Positions 1 through 10,807 of a stretch of DNA of 38,767 bases are shown here, piece after piece. This DNA is from Myxococcaceae bacterium (GTDB lineage: Bacteria > Myxococcota_A > Polyangia > Polyangiales > Ga0077539): NCBI GenBank assembly GCA_004297725.1, contig SCUS01000009.1, positions 1 to 38,767 of the forward strand, in the 5' to 3' direction. The position numbers were made by a program, and so were the translations under genes. Below the pieces are notes generated by a model. The model searched no databases. It saw only the letters and a list, made by a program, of their open reading frames with translations, and was not told the DNA's origin. Every line of letters begins with the position of its first letter. Position 1 is the stretch's first letter.

Positions 1-2619
<2,619 letters not shown>

Positions 2620-2643
2620 GCCGGGACCACCCCACCCGCCGCC

Positions 2644-2671
2644 ACGTTCCACCTGCTCCACTCTGGAACGT
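2644..2671 (+). terminator. Hairpin downstream of the Cys/Gly-rich gene
   Basis: ACGTTCCA at 2644-2651 is exactly complementary to TGGAACGT at 2664-2671, giving an 8-bp stem with a 12-nt loop 24 bases after the stop at 2619. There is no T-run, so this is a weak candidate for intrinsic termination. The 172 bases from there to the next gene show no further structure that I can support. Confidence 0.35.
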
Positions 2672-2843
2672 CCCATCGCCCCGGCTCCCGCGTTCACCAC
2701 CCGGACTCCCTCAGCATCGGGCGCCGTGGACGCCGGTGGCCCGCGTCGTGCTCTTGGTTCCTGGCATTGGGGGGTGACGCCCCTCGGCTCGATCGCCGGC
2801 TTCGTCGATCGCGAAGCCTCCTGGAAAGGACCACCATCCATTC

Positions 2844-3272
2844 ATGAAGCCGCTCTCGCTGCTGCTGCTGTTGTTCGCCGCGGGATGCACCGAGCACTCC
2901 CAGCACGCTCCGCCACCGGCGCCCTCGACCGCCCCCGCCAACCCCGTGCAGGCCGAGATGCGGCTGCTCAGCGCGACGCTCCAGTCCGCGGTGCGGGGCA
3001 TCGGCGCAGGCGACGTCCGCTCGGTGGAGCATGAGCTCCACCGGCTGCACGCCGCGAAGGAGACCACCGAGGCCGCCATCCGCAGCGGCTCCTACCGACT
3101 TCCAAGAAACCCCGATCGGGTCGACCGCTTCCGCGAGCTGGACGAGGCCTTCCACGGCGGCCTCGGGGGACTGGTGCAGGCCAGCCGACGCAACGACGTG
3201 GCCGCCACCGCGGAGGCGCTCGGCGTGGTGCTTCGGGGCTGCCAGGGCTGCCACTCGGAGTTCCGCCCATGA
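2844..3272 (+). CDS. Cytochrome c'-like lipoprotein
   Basis: This 142-residue protein has a lipoprotein signal: a Leu-rich core, then FAAGC with the lipidated Cys at 15. A Pro/Ala linker and a helix-rich body follow. The extreme C terminus carries CQGCH (Cys133, Cys136, His137) followed by SEFR, the C-x-x-C-H-x-x-x-R arrangement typical of cytochrome c' four-helix bundles, where heme sits near the C terminus. Family members bind NO or CO at an open heme face. A purine-rich GGAAAGGA lies 15 to 22 bases before the ATG. The stop overlaps the next ATG by 4 bases, so it is translationally coupled to the DUF59 gene. The fold assignment rests on motif position and helix content only. Confidence 0.7.
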   Translation: MKPLSLLLLLFAAGCTEHSQHAPPPAPSTAPANPVQAEMRLLSATLQSAVRGIGAGDVRSVEHELHRLHAAKETTEAAIRSGSYRLPRNPDRVDRFRELDEAFHGGLGGLVQASRRNDVAATAEALGVVLRGCQGCHSEFRP

Positions 3273-3595
3273 GCGACGAGGCTTCGGAGCCGACGGGCCT
3301 CCGCGCGGCCGTCCTCGATGCGCTGCGAGAGGTCATCGACCCGGAGCTCGGACTCAACGTGGTGGAGCTCGGGCTCGTGTACGGCGTCCAGGCGGACGAG
3401 GGCCGGGTGAGGGTGCAGCTCACCATGACCACCCCCGCGTGCCCTCTGGGGGAGCAGATCGTCCGCGACGCCAGGGAGCGCCTGCTCGCCTGCGAGGGCG
3501 TCGGCGAGGCCGAGGTCGAGCTGGTCTGGGAGCCGCCCTGGGACGCCTCGCGGATGCTTCCCTCCGCGAAGGAGGCCCTCGGGTGGACCACGTAG
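3269..3595 (+). CDS. DUF59 / MIP18-type metal-sulfur cluster assembly factor (SufT-like)
   Basis: This 108-residue cytoplasmic protein matches the DUF59 family along its whole length. It has VIDPELGLNVVELGLVY at residues 22-38 and TTPACPLGEQI with the conserved Cys58. Family members (SufT, PaaD N-terminal region, eukaryotic MIP18) help mature Fe-S proteins. It lacks the C-terminal zinc region of PaaD and has no phenylacetate genes nearby, so a general or stress-linked Fe-S role is more likely. It overlaps the upstream cytochrome gene (ATGA) and the downstream membrane protein gene by 13 bases, forming a compact operon. In several bacteria DUF59 proteins sit beside NnrS and NO-response genes, which fits this context. 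Confidence 0.85.
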   Translation: MSDEASEPTGLRAAVLDALREVIDPELGLNVVELGLVYGVQADEGRVRVQLTMTTPACPLGEQIVRDARERLLACEGVGEAEVELVWEPPWDASRMLPSAKEALGWTT

Positions 3596-4659
3596 CTCCC
3601 GACCGGGAGCTCACCCTCCGGCGGGCCCTGCTCTCCGTCGTCGCTGCCTCGGCGCTCACCGGGGTGCTGGCGGGCCTCGGGCGCCTCGGGGTGCTGGTCG
3701 GCTGGGGCCCCACCTACGCCTTCGAGCACGGCCCGCTGCTGGTGCTCGGAACCTTCGGGACGGTCATCGCCCTGGAGCGCGCCGTGGCCCTCGCTCGTCC
3801 ATGGGGCTTCCTCGCACCGCTCCTCGGGGCGGTCGGCGCGGTGGCCACCCTCGCCGGCACCTCCTGGTCTCCCTGGGCGGCGACGGCCTCGGCGCTGGCG
3901 CTGGTGGCCCTCAACGCCGCCATCGTCCGCAGGCAGGCCGTGGCCTTCACCTGGCTGATGCTCCTGGGCTCGGCGGTGCTGGCCCTGGGCGACGCCGGCT
4001 GGGCGCTCGGCTGGCCCGTCTCCCGCGCGGCCCCCACCTGGATCGGCTTCTTCGTGCTGACCATCGTCGCCGAGCGGCTGGAGCTGTCTCGCCTCGCGCC
4101 GACGCCCCGCTGGGCCACCCTCGCGCTGGTGGTTCTGGCCTCCCTGCTCGCGCTCTTCTCCTTCGCTGGCGCCCTGGGCGTGGAGCCCTCGATGCGCGCC
4201 CTCGGGCTCACCATGGCCCTCACCGCGGCATGGCAGCTACGCTACGACCTCGCCCGCCGCACGCTGCGCAGGCCCGGTCTCCCCCGCTTCGCCGCGACGG
4301 GGGTGCTCCTCGGCGCAGGCTGGCTCCTCCTCACGGGCGCGCTCCTCGCGTGGAGGGGGTGGGTGCCCGCGGGGCCGCTCTACGACGCCGCGCTCCACGG
4401 GGTCTTCGTGGGCTACGTGCTCTCGATGGTCTTCGCCCACGCGCCGATCATCTTCCCGGCGGTCGCGAGGGTGAGCGTGCCCTTCAGCCCGCTCTACTAC
4501 CTCCCTCTCTCGGTGCTTCACCTCGGGCTCGCCGCGCGCATGGCGGGAGACCTCTCCGGCTCGGCCTCGCTGCGCCAGTCGGGCGGCGTCGCCAACGCCG
4601 TCGCCCTGGGGCTCTTCGTGCTCTCGCTGGTCGGCGCCCGCTACGTCACCAGGCGGTAG
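3583..4659 (+). CDS. Polytopic membrane protein, NnrS-like
   Basis: From a GTG at 3583 this encodes 358 residues, almost entirely hydrophobic, with roughly ten to twelve membrane segments. The GTG is chosen because GGAGG lies 8 bases upstream, and because reading further back only gives out-of-frame translation of the DUF59 gene. Conserved-looking His residues in membrane segments are His49 (FEHGPLLVLGTFGT), His272 (LHGVFVGYVLSM) and His286 (FAHAPIIFP). This pattern resembles NnrS-type heme/copper membrane proteins involved in NO tolerance, and the cytochrome c'-like and DUF59 partners support that. The family call is by resemblance, not a strong motif; another heme- or metal-linked membrane family is possible. 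It converges on the activase gene with an 8-base gap. Confidence 0.6.
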   Translation: MDHVAPDRELTLRRALLSVVAASALTGVLAGLGRLGVLVGWGPTYAFEHGPLLVLGTFGTVIALERAVALARPWGFLAPLLGAVGAVATLAGTSWSPWAATASALALVALNAAIVRRQAVAFTWLMLLGSAVLALGDAGWALGWPVSRAAPTWIGFFVLTIVAERLELSRLAPTPRWATLALVVLASLLALFSFAGALGVEPSMRALGLTMALTAAWQLRYDLARRTLRRPGLPRFAATGVLLGAGWLLLTGALLAWRGWVPAGPLYDAALHGVFVGYVLSMVFAHAPIIFPAVARVSVPFSPLYYLPLSVLHLGLAARMAGDLSGSASLRQSGGVANAVALGLFVLSLVGARYVTRR

Positions 4660-4667
4660 TCGCGCCC

Positions 4668-5417
4668 TCAACCCTCCAGCACGACCGCGACGCCGTGGCG
4701 GCCCAGCTCCGCCGCGGCCCACGCCAGTCTCTCGGCGGAGGGGGCTTCGGTGCCTCGCAGGGGAGCCACCATCCCGAGCGCCGTGTACTTGTCCAGATAG
4801 AGCCGGTGGTAGGGGAGCACCCGCAGCTCCTTCGCGCCGAGGCTGCGAACGAAGCGGGCGAGCTCCGCGAGGTGCTCCGGGTCGTCGTTGATCCCTGGCA
4901 CCAGCGGCATCCGAAACTGCACCGAAGCCCCGCGCTCCATGAGGAAGGCCGCGTTCTGGAGGATGCGCCCGTTGCCCGCTCCGGTGAGCGCCCGATGCCG
5001 CCGGGGGTCCATGTGCTTCAGGTCGAAATGGAAGAGGTCCACCAGCCCGAGCACCGCCTCGATGTTCCCCTTCGGAACAGCCCCCGAGGTCTGCACGCAG
5101 GTGTCGATCCCGTGCCGCTTCGCCTCCTCCAGCAGCGCCCTCACCGGCGCGAGGTGCAGCAGCGGCTCGCCTCCGGAGACGGTCATTCCCCCGCCGCTCA
5201 CCGCGTAGAAATCGCGGTCCTTGAGCACCTCGGCGAGTACGGCCTCGGGCGAGAGCTCGTCCGCCGCCCCGCTCTGGAAGGCCTCCGGGTTCTGGCACCA
5301 GGCGCAGCGCAGCGAACAACCCTCCAGGAAGACCGTGGTGCGTATGCCCGGACCGTCGTGGATGGAGAATCGCTGCATGTCGAAGACCCGACACGCCGCA
5401 GCGGCGTTCAGCGACAT
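4668..5417 (-). CDS. Glycyl radical enzyme activase (radical SAM, PflA-like)
   Basis: This 249-residue radical SAM protein would install the glycyl radical on the enzyme encoded just upstream. Cys34-x3-Cys38-x2-Cys41 (CSLRCAWC) binds the [4Fe-4S] cluster, preceded by RFSIHDGPGIRTTVFLEG, the activase signature. SGGEP at 81-85 is the SAM-binding motif. It goes directly from the cluster loop to the SAM domain, without the extra Cys-rich ferredoxin insert found in many eliminase activases, so it has the size of PflA. The ATG at 5417 lies inside the end of the glycyl radical enzyme gene (10-base overlap) with GGAG 8 bases upstream, indicating translational coupling. Confidence 0.92.
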   Translation of the reverse strand: MSLNAAAACRVFDMQRFSIHDGPGIRTTVFLEGCSLRCAWCQNPEAFQSGAADELSPEAVLAEVLKDRDFYAVSGGGMTVSGGEPLLHLAPVRALLEEAKRHGIDTCVQTSGAVPKGNIEAVLGLVDLFHFDLKHMDPRRHRALTGAGNGRILQNAAFLMERGASVQFRMPLVPGINDDPEHLAELARFVRSLGAKELRVLPYHRLYLDKYTALGMVAPLRGTEAPSAERLAWAAAELGRHGVAVVLEG

Positions 5418-7936
5418 GGCGCGAGCTCCGATCGCCCGATGATGTCGTCCTGGATGCGCCGCCCCAGCCGGGTGAAATAGGCCGAGTAGCCCGACACCCT
5501 CACGATGAGGTCGCCGTAGTCCTGCGGTCGCTGCTGCGCGGCGAGCAGCGTCGCGGTGTCGACGGCGTTGAACTGCACGTGGAAGCCGCCCTTGTCGAAA
5601 TAGCCCCGCACCAGATGCGCCACGCTCTCGACGCCCTTCTCCGTCTTCAAGATCCCCACCGGCAATCGCATGTTGAGCGAGTTGCCATAGCCGATGAGGG
5701 TGTGATCGATCCTCGCGACCGAGCTCATGGCGGCGGTGGGTCCCCGGCGCTCGGCCCCGTTGCTGGGCGACATGCTGTTGGAGAGCGGCTCCCCGGCGTG
5801 GCGGCCGTCGGGCGTCGCGGGCTCCAGCGCCCCCTCGTAGACGTTCAATCCATAGGAGATGAGGCTGGCCTTGTAGTGGCCTCCGAAGGCGGTCTTGCGC
5901 GCGGTCACCATGGCGCAGAAGCGGGCGACGAGCTCCCTCGCGAGCGCGTCGACCTCGGGCAGGTCGTTGCCGAAGCGCGGGCCGCCGAGCAGGGTCCGGC
6001 GCAGGTCCTCTCGACCCCGGAAGTCCGTGGAGAGCGCCTCGCAGAGCTCGCCCATCGTCACCTGCTTGCGCTCGAAGACGAAGGCGCGAATCGCGGCGAG
6101 CGAGTCCACCGCGGTGCCGAGGCCGCCGCCGCCCACGGAGCCGAAGTTGTAGCGGGCGCCCCCGGCGGTCATGTCCCTGCCGCGCTCGATGCAGCCGTCG
6201 ATGGTGCTGGAGATCAGCGGGTTGTGAAATCGCTCGGCCCAGATGGCGTCGCGCAGGTCGGTCGCCTCGGCGACCCACCCCACCATCGACTCGAGCTGAC
6301 GATAGAAGGCCGAGAGCAGCGCCTCGAAGCTCTCGAAGCGAGTCGGGTCGCCGGTGTCCACGCCGTCCTGCGCCCCGAAGAAGGTCGTCCTCCCCCGGTT
6401 GAACACCAGGTCGAGGGCGGTCGGGAAGTACACCTTCGACCCCCCGGTAGCGCCGTAGGAGTCGCCGTTGCCGCTCGGCTCGACGCAGCCCACGAGGCAG
6501 TACTCCCTCGCGGCCTCGACGCTGTAGCCGTCGCGCACCATCGCGGCGATGGCCGTCTCGTCGTTGAGGAAGGCCGGTGAGCTCGTCTCCCGGTGGATCG
6601 CCACCACCTTGCGCACGAACTCCTTCGGGCTCTTCTTCGAGATGCGAAACGACGCCGTGGTCGCCAGGCTGGTGTGGGTGATGGCCTCGATGAAGAGCGA
6701 CGAGAGCTCGTTGGTCGCGTCCTCCCCGGAGGCGTCGAGGCCGCCGAGGGTGATGTTCTCCACGTCCGAGCCCAGGTGGTTGAGCTTCACCCCGCCCAGG
6801 TTGGGCCAGATGATGACGTTGTTGTTGAGCTTGATGATGAGCTCTTCCAGCAGCCGCAGCGCGTGCTCCCGGGTGAGCTCCCCCCGGGCGAGGTCGGCCT
6901 GGTAGTAGGGGAAGAGCAGCTGGTCGACGCGCCCCGGGGTGATGCCGCTGCCCGCGCCGTAGCTGATGATCGCGGCGTTCTGCGTGAACCAGAGCGACTG
7001 CACCGCCTCGACGAAGCTCCTCGGAGGCAGCCAGGGGACGCGCCCGCAGCGCTCCGCGATGCGCTCGAGCTCCGCCCGGCGCCCGGCGTCGCGGGTCTCC
7101 TCGGACTGCGCCCTCGCCAGCGAGGCGAAGCGCTCGGAGAAGGCCCGCATCGCGTCGCAGCTCAGCGCGACGCCCTCGAGGAAGGCCCGCTCCCCCTCGG
7201 TCTTCGCGCTCCCGAGCCTCGCCCTGGCCTCGGCCTGGATGCCCGAGAAGCCCAGCCGCAGCACGTTCTTGTGGCCTGGAACGATGTGCGCCTGCGTGTC
7301 CGTGCAGCGGCCGCGGCCCTTGACGTTGTCCCCGGCGCCAGCGCGCACGGCCTTCAGCAGCCCCGGGAGCCTCGCCGCCAGCCGCCCTCCTCGGAGCGCG
7401 CGGTCGAGCAGGGTGCTGCCGGGCACCTCGTCCTCGGCGACGAGGCGCAGCAGCGGGCCCGGGCCGAAGGCGCGCAGCTTGCGGCGCAGCTCGCTCGGGG
7501 AGAGGTCGAGCTCGCTCGTCAGCCCGTGGGCGCGGAGCGAGGCGATCTTCGCGTCGCGCACCGTCCTGCCCTTCCAGTAGGGGATGATCTCGTCGAGCAG
7601 CACCCGCTCGTCGTCGGCCTCGATGCGGTAGCCGAAGCGCTTCATCTCCTCGAGGAGGTGCTCGAAGACGAAGCTGAAGTCGCCGCGCTCCGGGGCGATG
7701 GGCGGAGCGATGAGCTTCGACGAGCGGTTGCCGACCAGCAGCTCGTCGGCCTCGATGCGCACGGTCATCTTCTCCAGCACCCGCTGGAGCGCCCTCGCGG
7801 CGCGAAGCGACGGGTGCATCCCCTCGGTCTCCCGGTGCGCCTCGGTGTAGTAGCGAGCGCGCTCGATGCAGAGCCAGTGCGTCGCCGTCAGGAGCCGCTC
7901 TTTTTGCGCGGCGTTCTTCGGGTGGAGCGTTGCCAT
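5408..7936 (-). CDS. Glycyl radical enzyme, eliminase/decarboxylase-type active site
   Basis: This 842-residue protein is a full-length pyruvate formate-lyase superfamily enzyme. The N terminus (ICIERA-like WLCIERARYYTEAH, then LLVGNRSSK) is typical. The thiyl loop reads EYCLVGCVEP with Cys484 and Glu486. This single-Cys CVE form belongs to diol dehydratases, choline lyase and arylacetate decarboxylases, not to true PFL with adjacent cysteines. The glycyl loop RVSGYSA places the radical Gly at 816, 26 residues from the end. The substrate is not identifiable: there are no microcompartment shell genes or small decarboxylase subunits nearby. A strong AAGGAGAGAGG supports the ATG at 7936. It is preceded by tetR (49-base overlap) and followed by its activase. 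Such enzymes are oxygen-sensitive, implying anaerobic expression. Confidence 0.92.
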   Translation of the reverse strand: MATLHPKNAAQKERLLTATHWLCIERARYYTEAHRETEGMHPSLRAARALQRVLEKMTVRIEADELLVGNRSSKLIAPPIAPERGDFSFVFEHLLEEMKRFGYRIEADDERVLLDEIIPYWKGRTVRDAKIASLRAHGLTSELDLSPSELRRKLRAFGPGPLLRLVAEDEVPGSTLLDRALRGGRLAARLPGLLKAVRAGAGDNVKGRGRCTDTQAHIVPGHKNVLRLGFSGIQAEARARLGSAKTEGERAFLEGVALSCDAMRAFSERFASLARAQSEETRDAGRRAELERIAERCGRVPWLPPRSFVEAVQSLWFTQNAAIISYGAGSGITPGRVDQLLFPYYQADLARGELTREHALRLLEELIIKLNNNVIIWPNLGGVKLNHLGSDVENITLGGLDASGEDATNELSSLFIEAITHTSLATTASFRISKKSPKEFVRKVVAIHRETSSPAFLNDETAIAAMVRDGYSVEAAREYCLVGCVEPSGNGDSYGATGGSKVYFPTALDLVFNRGRTTFFGAQDGVDTGDPTRFESFEALLSAFYRQLESMVGWVAEATDLRDAIWAERFHNPLISSTIDGCIERGRDMTAGGARYNFGSVGGGGLGTAVDSLAAIRAFVFERKQVTMGELCEALSTDFRGREDLRRTLLGGPRFGNDLPEVDALARELVARFCAMVTARKTAFGGHYKASLISYGLNVYEGALEPATPDGRHAGEPLSNSMSPSNGAERRGPTAAMSSVARIDHTLIGYGNSLNMRLPVGILKTEKGVESVAHLVRGYFDKGGFHVQFNAVDTATLLAAQQRPQDYGDLIVRVSGYSAYFTRLGRRIQDDIIGRSELAPCR

Positions 7937-8562
7937 GTCTTGCCTCTCTCCTTCGGTGTCGCGCCGCCGTGGATCTCTCGAAACAGCAGCGCGACCACGT
8001 GGCGCACGTGGCGTCTGCGCGCCTCCAGCGCCTCGGGCGAGAAGGGGTCCTCGCCGGTGAGCCGCTCGATCACCCGGCCGTAGGTGAACCAGGTCACGAC
8101 CATTCCGTAGACGCTGGTGAGCACCTGGGTGAGCTCGAGCTCCGGGGGAGCGTGAGGCGCGATCTCCCTCAGCCAGGTCGAGCCCAGCCGGAAGAAGGGC
8201 AGCGTGCGCGCCACGATCGCCTCGACGTGGCGCCCGCTCGCGACCTCGCGCTGCACCACGCTGCAGAAGGTGCGGTTGCGGGCCAGGAAGTCGGCGTAGG
8301 CGTCGATCACGTCCCCGGCCTGGCGCTCGGGCTCCGCGCTCCTCTGGAGGGCCTCGATGAGCGTCGCGCTCAGCCGGTCGTAGTAGCCGTCGAGCAGCGC
8401 CGAGAGCAGCTCGTCCTTGCTGCCGAAGTGATAGTGGATGAGGGCCTTGTTGACCCCGGAGCGCTCCGCGATGTCGCGCGTCGTCGTCGCGTCGAAGCCG
8501 AGCCCCCCGAACAGATGGTCCGTCGCGTCGAGGATCTTCGCCCTGGTCTCTTCGGGTCTCAT
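7888..8562 (-). CDS. TetR/AcrR-family transcriptional regulator
   Basis: This 224-residue protein has a classic TetR N terminus. It begins MRPEETRAKILDATDHLF and contains the helix-turn-helix TTTRDIAERSGVNKALIHYH at about residues 26-45. The remainder is a helical ligand-binding domain with no family-specific motif I can name. The ATG at 8562 is favoured because GGAG lies 8 bases upstream; a GTG three codons earlier (8571) is possible. It is the first gene of a leftward operon with the glycyl radical enzyme and its activase, so it probably controls that pathway and itself. A good palindromic operator candidate lies just upstream. The inducer is unknown, perhaps the enzyme's substrate. Confidence 0.92.
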   Translation of the reverse strand: MRPEETRAKILDATDHLFGGLGFDATTTRDIAERSGVNKALIHYHFGSKDELLSALLDGYYDRLSATLIEALQRSAEPERQAGDVIDAYADFLARNRTFCSVVQREVASGRHVEAIVARTLPFFRLGSTWLREIAPHAPPELELTQVLTSVYGMVVTWFTYGRVIERLTGEDPFSPEALEARRRHVRHVVALLFREIHGGATPKERGKTWQRSTRRTPRKKSGS

Positions 8563-8589
8563 CGCCGTCACTCCGTCCCTTGGGCAGGA

Positions 8590-8618
8590 GGTTTAGGCGC
8601 TCGCCCAAATCAGGGCAA
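8590..8618 (-). promoter_or_regulatory. Candidate tetR-operon promoter with embedded operator
   Basis: An 18-bp near-palindrome, TTTAGGCGCTCGCCCAAA (8592-8609), has 14 of 18 positions symmetric. It is centred about 38 bases upstream of the tetR ATG. Read leftward, TTGCCC (complement of 8613-8618) and TAAACC (complement of 8590-8595) are separated by 17 bases and could be -35 and -10 boxes, with the palindrome covering the spacer. This is the usual geometry of an autorepressing TetR operator. The box matches are modest, so the promoter part is tentative. Confidence 0.5.
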
Positions 8619-8747
8619 GGCCCGCTGGGAGATCTCCGTCACCCTGTCGTCGAAGGGGGCATCGTCAGTGTCGGGTGGGGAGGAGGGCGGTCGTGATACA
8701 GACCATGGGGTCGTCGGCTGCTTCGGCCGATCGGAGAGGACTTCACG

Positions 8748-10721
8748 ATGCCTGGTCTCTCGCGGGGTGTACTCGTCTGCCTGCTCACGATCGCCGTGGG
8801 TTGCTCCGCGACCGACGGGCTCGTCTACGGGGTCGACGCCTCGGGGAGAGCCGACGGCGCACGGACGCTGGACGGCGCCCCGGGCGACCGCGCTCCGACG
8901 GGTGAGCTCGGTCCCCTGGTGGTGCTCGACCGGCCGATGGCGGCGGACGCCGAGGGCGATGCCGGGGCGGCGACGGGCGGCGACGCGACGACGCTCGACG
9001 GCTCGCCGATGGAGGGCGACGGAGGGGCCGCGGCGGACGGATCGCGGCCCGACGGATCGCGGCCCGACGGCTCGGTGGCCGCGCCGTGCGGCTCACGCGA
9101 GGTCTGCAACAACGGCCTCGACGACAACTGCAACGGACGCGTCGACGAGGACTGCGTCTGCATCCCTGGGGCGACGAGCCCCTGCTACGACGGCCCGATC
9201 ACGAGGGCGGGCGTCGGGGTGTGCAACCTCGGCACGCAGCGCTGCGAGGGCGACGGCGAGTTCGGCCGCTGGGGCGCGTGCACGGGCTCCGGGCAGCCGC
9301 AGCCGATGCGCTGCGGCGAGGGGCTCGACTTCGCCTGCACCGGGGTGGTCGACGACGGGTGCGCGTGCGCCGCGGGCGCGACGCGGTCCTGCTACGGCGG
9401 CCCGATGGGCACCCGGGGCGTGGGCGCCTGCGTCGGGGGCGCGCAGACGTGCAGGGTGACCAAGGGCGTGGCGGCGTGGTCGGCCTGCGTGGGCGAGGTG
9501 ACGCCGGAGCCCGACCAGTGCGACGGCTTCGACCGCGACTGCGACGGCAACGCGCTCACCGGCTGCGGCTGCGCCCTGGGGACGAGCCGCGGGTGCTACA
9601 CGGGCCCGATGGCGACCGCCGGGGTCGGCACCTGCCGCGAGGGCGTCTCTCGCTGCGTGGCGGTCACCGGGGGAGCCGGCTCGGAGTGGGGGCCCTGCAC
9701 GGGTGAGGTGCTCCCTGCGATGAACCTCTGCGACGGCATCGACCGCGCGTGCACCGGGAGCGCGACGGAGGGCTGCGAGTGCGCGGCGGGGGCCACGAGG
9801 CCGTGCTACTCGGGCGCGGCGGGCACCCGAGGGGTCGGCGCCTGCCGGGACGGGATGCAGTCGTGCGTGGTCGCCGGGGGCCGCTCGATGTGGGCCACGG
9901 CCTGCGCGGGAGAGGCGCTGCCCGGGACGGAGGTGTGCAGCAACCGGGTCGACGACAACTGCAACGGGGCGGTCGACGAGGGCTGCGGCGGGACGCTCAC
10001 CTGCCCGGGGGACAGGACGGTTCCGGCGGGGTCGCCCATCGCGCTCACGGCGATGGGGGTCGGGCTGCGCAACGTCACGTGGACGCTGGTCTCGGCGCCC
10101 ACGGGCGGCGCTGGATCGGTGGTCTGGGCGCCCGCGCCGCCCACCGCGCTCACGGAGACCTTCACGCCGTTCATCGTCGGGGCCTACGTGCTGCGGGTGA
10201 GCGGCACCGACGTCTCCGGTCGGGTGATCACCTGCATGTTCACCGTCACCGCGCTGCCCCACGGCCTCCGGGTGCAGCTCTCCTGGAACGGCACCGGAGA
10301 CGTCGACCTCCACGTGCACAACGCCAACAACTCGGCGTGGTTCAACGGCGACGACTGCTACTACGGCAACCTCCGCCCGGCCTGGGGCGCCGTGCTCGAC
10401 TTCGACAACACCTCGAACGTCGGCCCGGAGAACACCCGCCTCGACTCCCCCGCGGTGGGCGCGACCTACACCATCGGCGTGCACAACTACGCCCGCGCGG
10501 CGGGGCGCGTCGCGACCGTGCAGATCTTCTGCGGCAGCACCACGAGCACCACGCCCACGGCGACGCTCACGAGCCGGACCTTCACCCTCGGAGGTTCGGG
10601 CAACTGCGCCAGCAACGACTTCTGGCGCGTGGCCCGGGTGACCATGACCTCGGCCACGACCTGCACCGTCACCCCGATCAACACGTACACCACCGGCAGC
10701 GGCGCCTGCAGCGGCCCCTGA
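8748..10721 (+). CDS. Lipoprotein with MopE-type Cys repeats and C-terminal DUF2135/YfaP-like domain
   Basis: This 657-residue protein has a signal ending TIAVGC (lipid Cys19). A low-complexity Asp/Gly/Ala linker contains the repeats DGSRPDGS. The motif CNNGLDDNCNGRVDEDC opens four Cys-rich modules of about 70 residues (CACAAGATRSCYGGP...GVGACxxGxQxC...WxxCxGE), closed by CSNRVDDNCNGAVDEGC. Such motifs occur in MopE and many myxobacterial proteins and may bind calcium. After a beta domain, residues about 506-650 (LSWNGTGDVDLHVHN, then WGAVLDFDNTSNVGPENTRLD) resemble the YfaP/DUF2135 beta-sandwich found in proteins associated with von Willebrand or surface functions. GGAGAGGA 8 bases before the ATG fixes the start. 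It stands alone, divergent from tetR. Confidence 0.85.
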   Translation: MPGLSRGVLVCLLTIAVGCSATDGLVYGVDASGRADGARTLDGAPGDRAPTGELGPLVVLDRPMAADAEGDAGAATGGDATTLDGSPMEGDGGAAADGSRPDGSRPDGSVAAPCGSREVCNNGLDDNCNGRVDEDCVCIPGATSPCYDGPITRAGVGVCNLGTQRCEGDGEFGRWGACTGSGQPQPMRCGEGLDFACTGVVDDGCACAAGATRSCYGGPMGTRGVGACVGGAQTCRVTKGVAAWSACVGEVTPEPDQCDGFDRDCDGNALTGCGCALGTSRGCYTGPMATAGVGTCREGVSRCVAVTGGAGSEWGPCTGEVLPAMNLCDGIDRACTGSATEGCECAAGATRPCYSGAAGTRGVGACRDGMQSCVVAGGRSMWATACAGEALPGTEVCSNRVDDNCNGAVDEGCGGTLTCPGDRTVPAGSPIALTAMGVGLRNVTWTLVSAPTGGAGSVVWAPAPPTALTETFTPFIVGAYVLRVSGTDVSGRVITCMFTVTALPHGLRVQLSWNGTGDVDLHVHNANNSAWFNGDDCYYGNLRPAWGAVLDFDNTSNVGPENTRLDSPAVGATYTIGVHNYARAAGRVATVQIFCGSTTSTTPTATLTSRTFTLGGSGNCASNDFWRVARVTMTSATTCTVTPINTYTTGSGACSGP

Positions 10722-10807
10722 GCGAGCGCGGCTGACGGGGGGCGAGCCCTCGCTCCCGTCCCAACGCTCCGTCCGCTGTGCCCGCGGGCTTGCAACCCCC
10801 ATCACTT

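Noticed and set aside
2754..2775. A sigma-54-like promoter (TGGCA-N-TTG) before the cytochrome c'-like gene
   Set aside because: The -24 TGGCAT is present but the -12 TTGC with correct spacing is not.
5408..7936. Calling the enzyme pyruvate formate-lyase (pflB)
   Set aside because: The thiyl loop has a single Cys in CVE form, not the adjacent Cys pair of true pyruvate formate-lyase.
5408..8608. Glycyl radical enzyme extended to a 1066-residue fusion
   Set aside because: Residues before the ATG at 7936 are an out-of-frame reading of tetR. A strong ribosome site and the family N terminus place the start at 7936.
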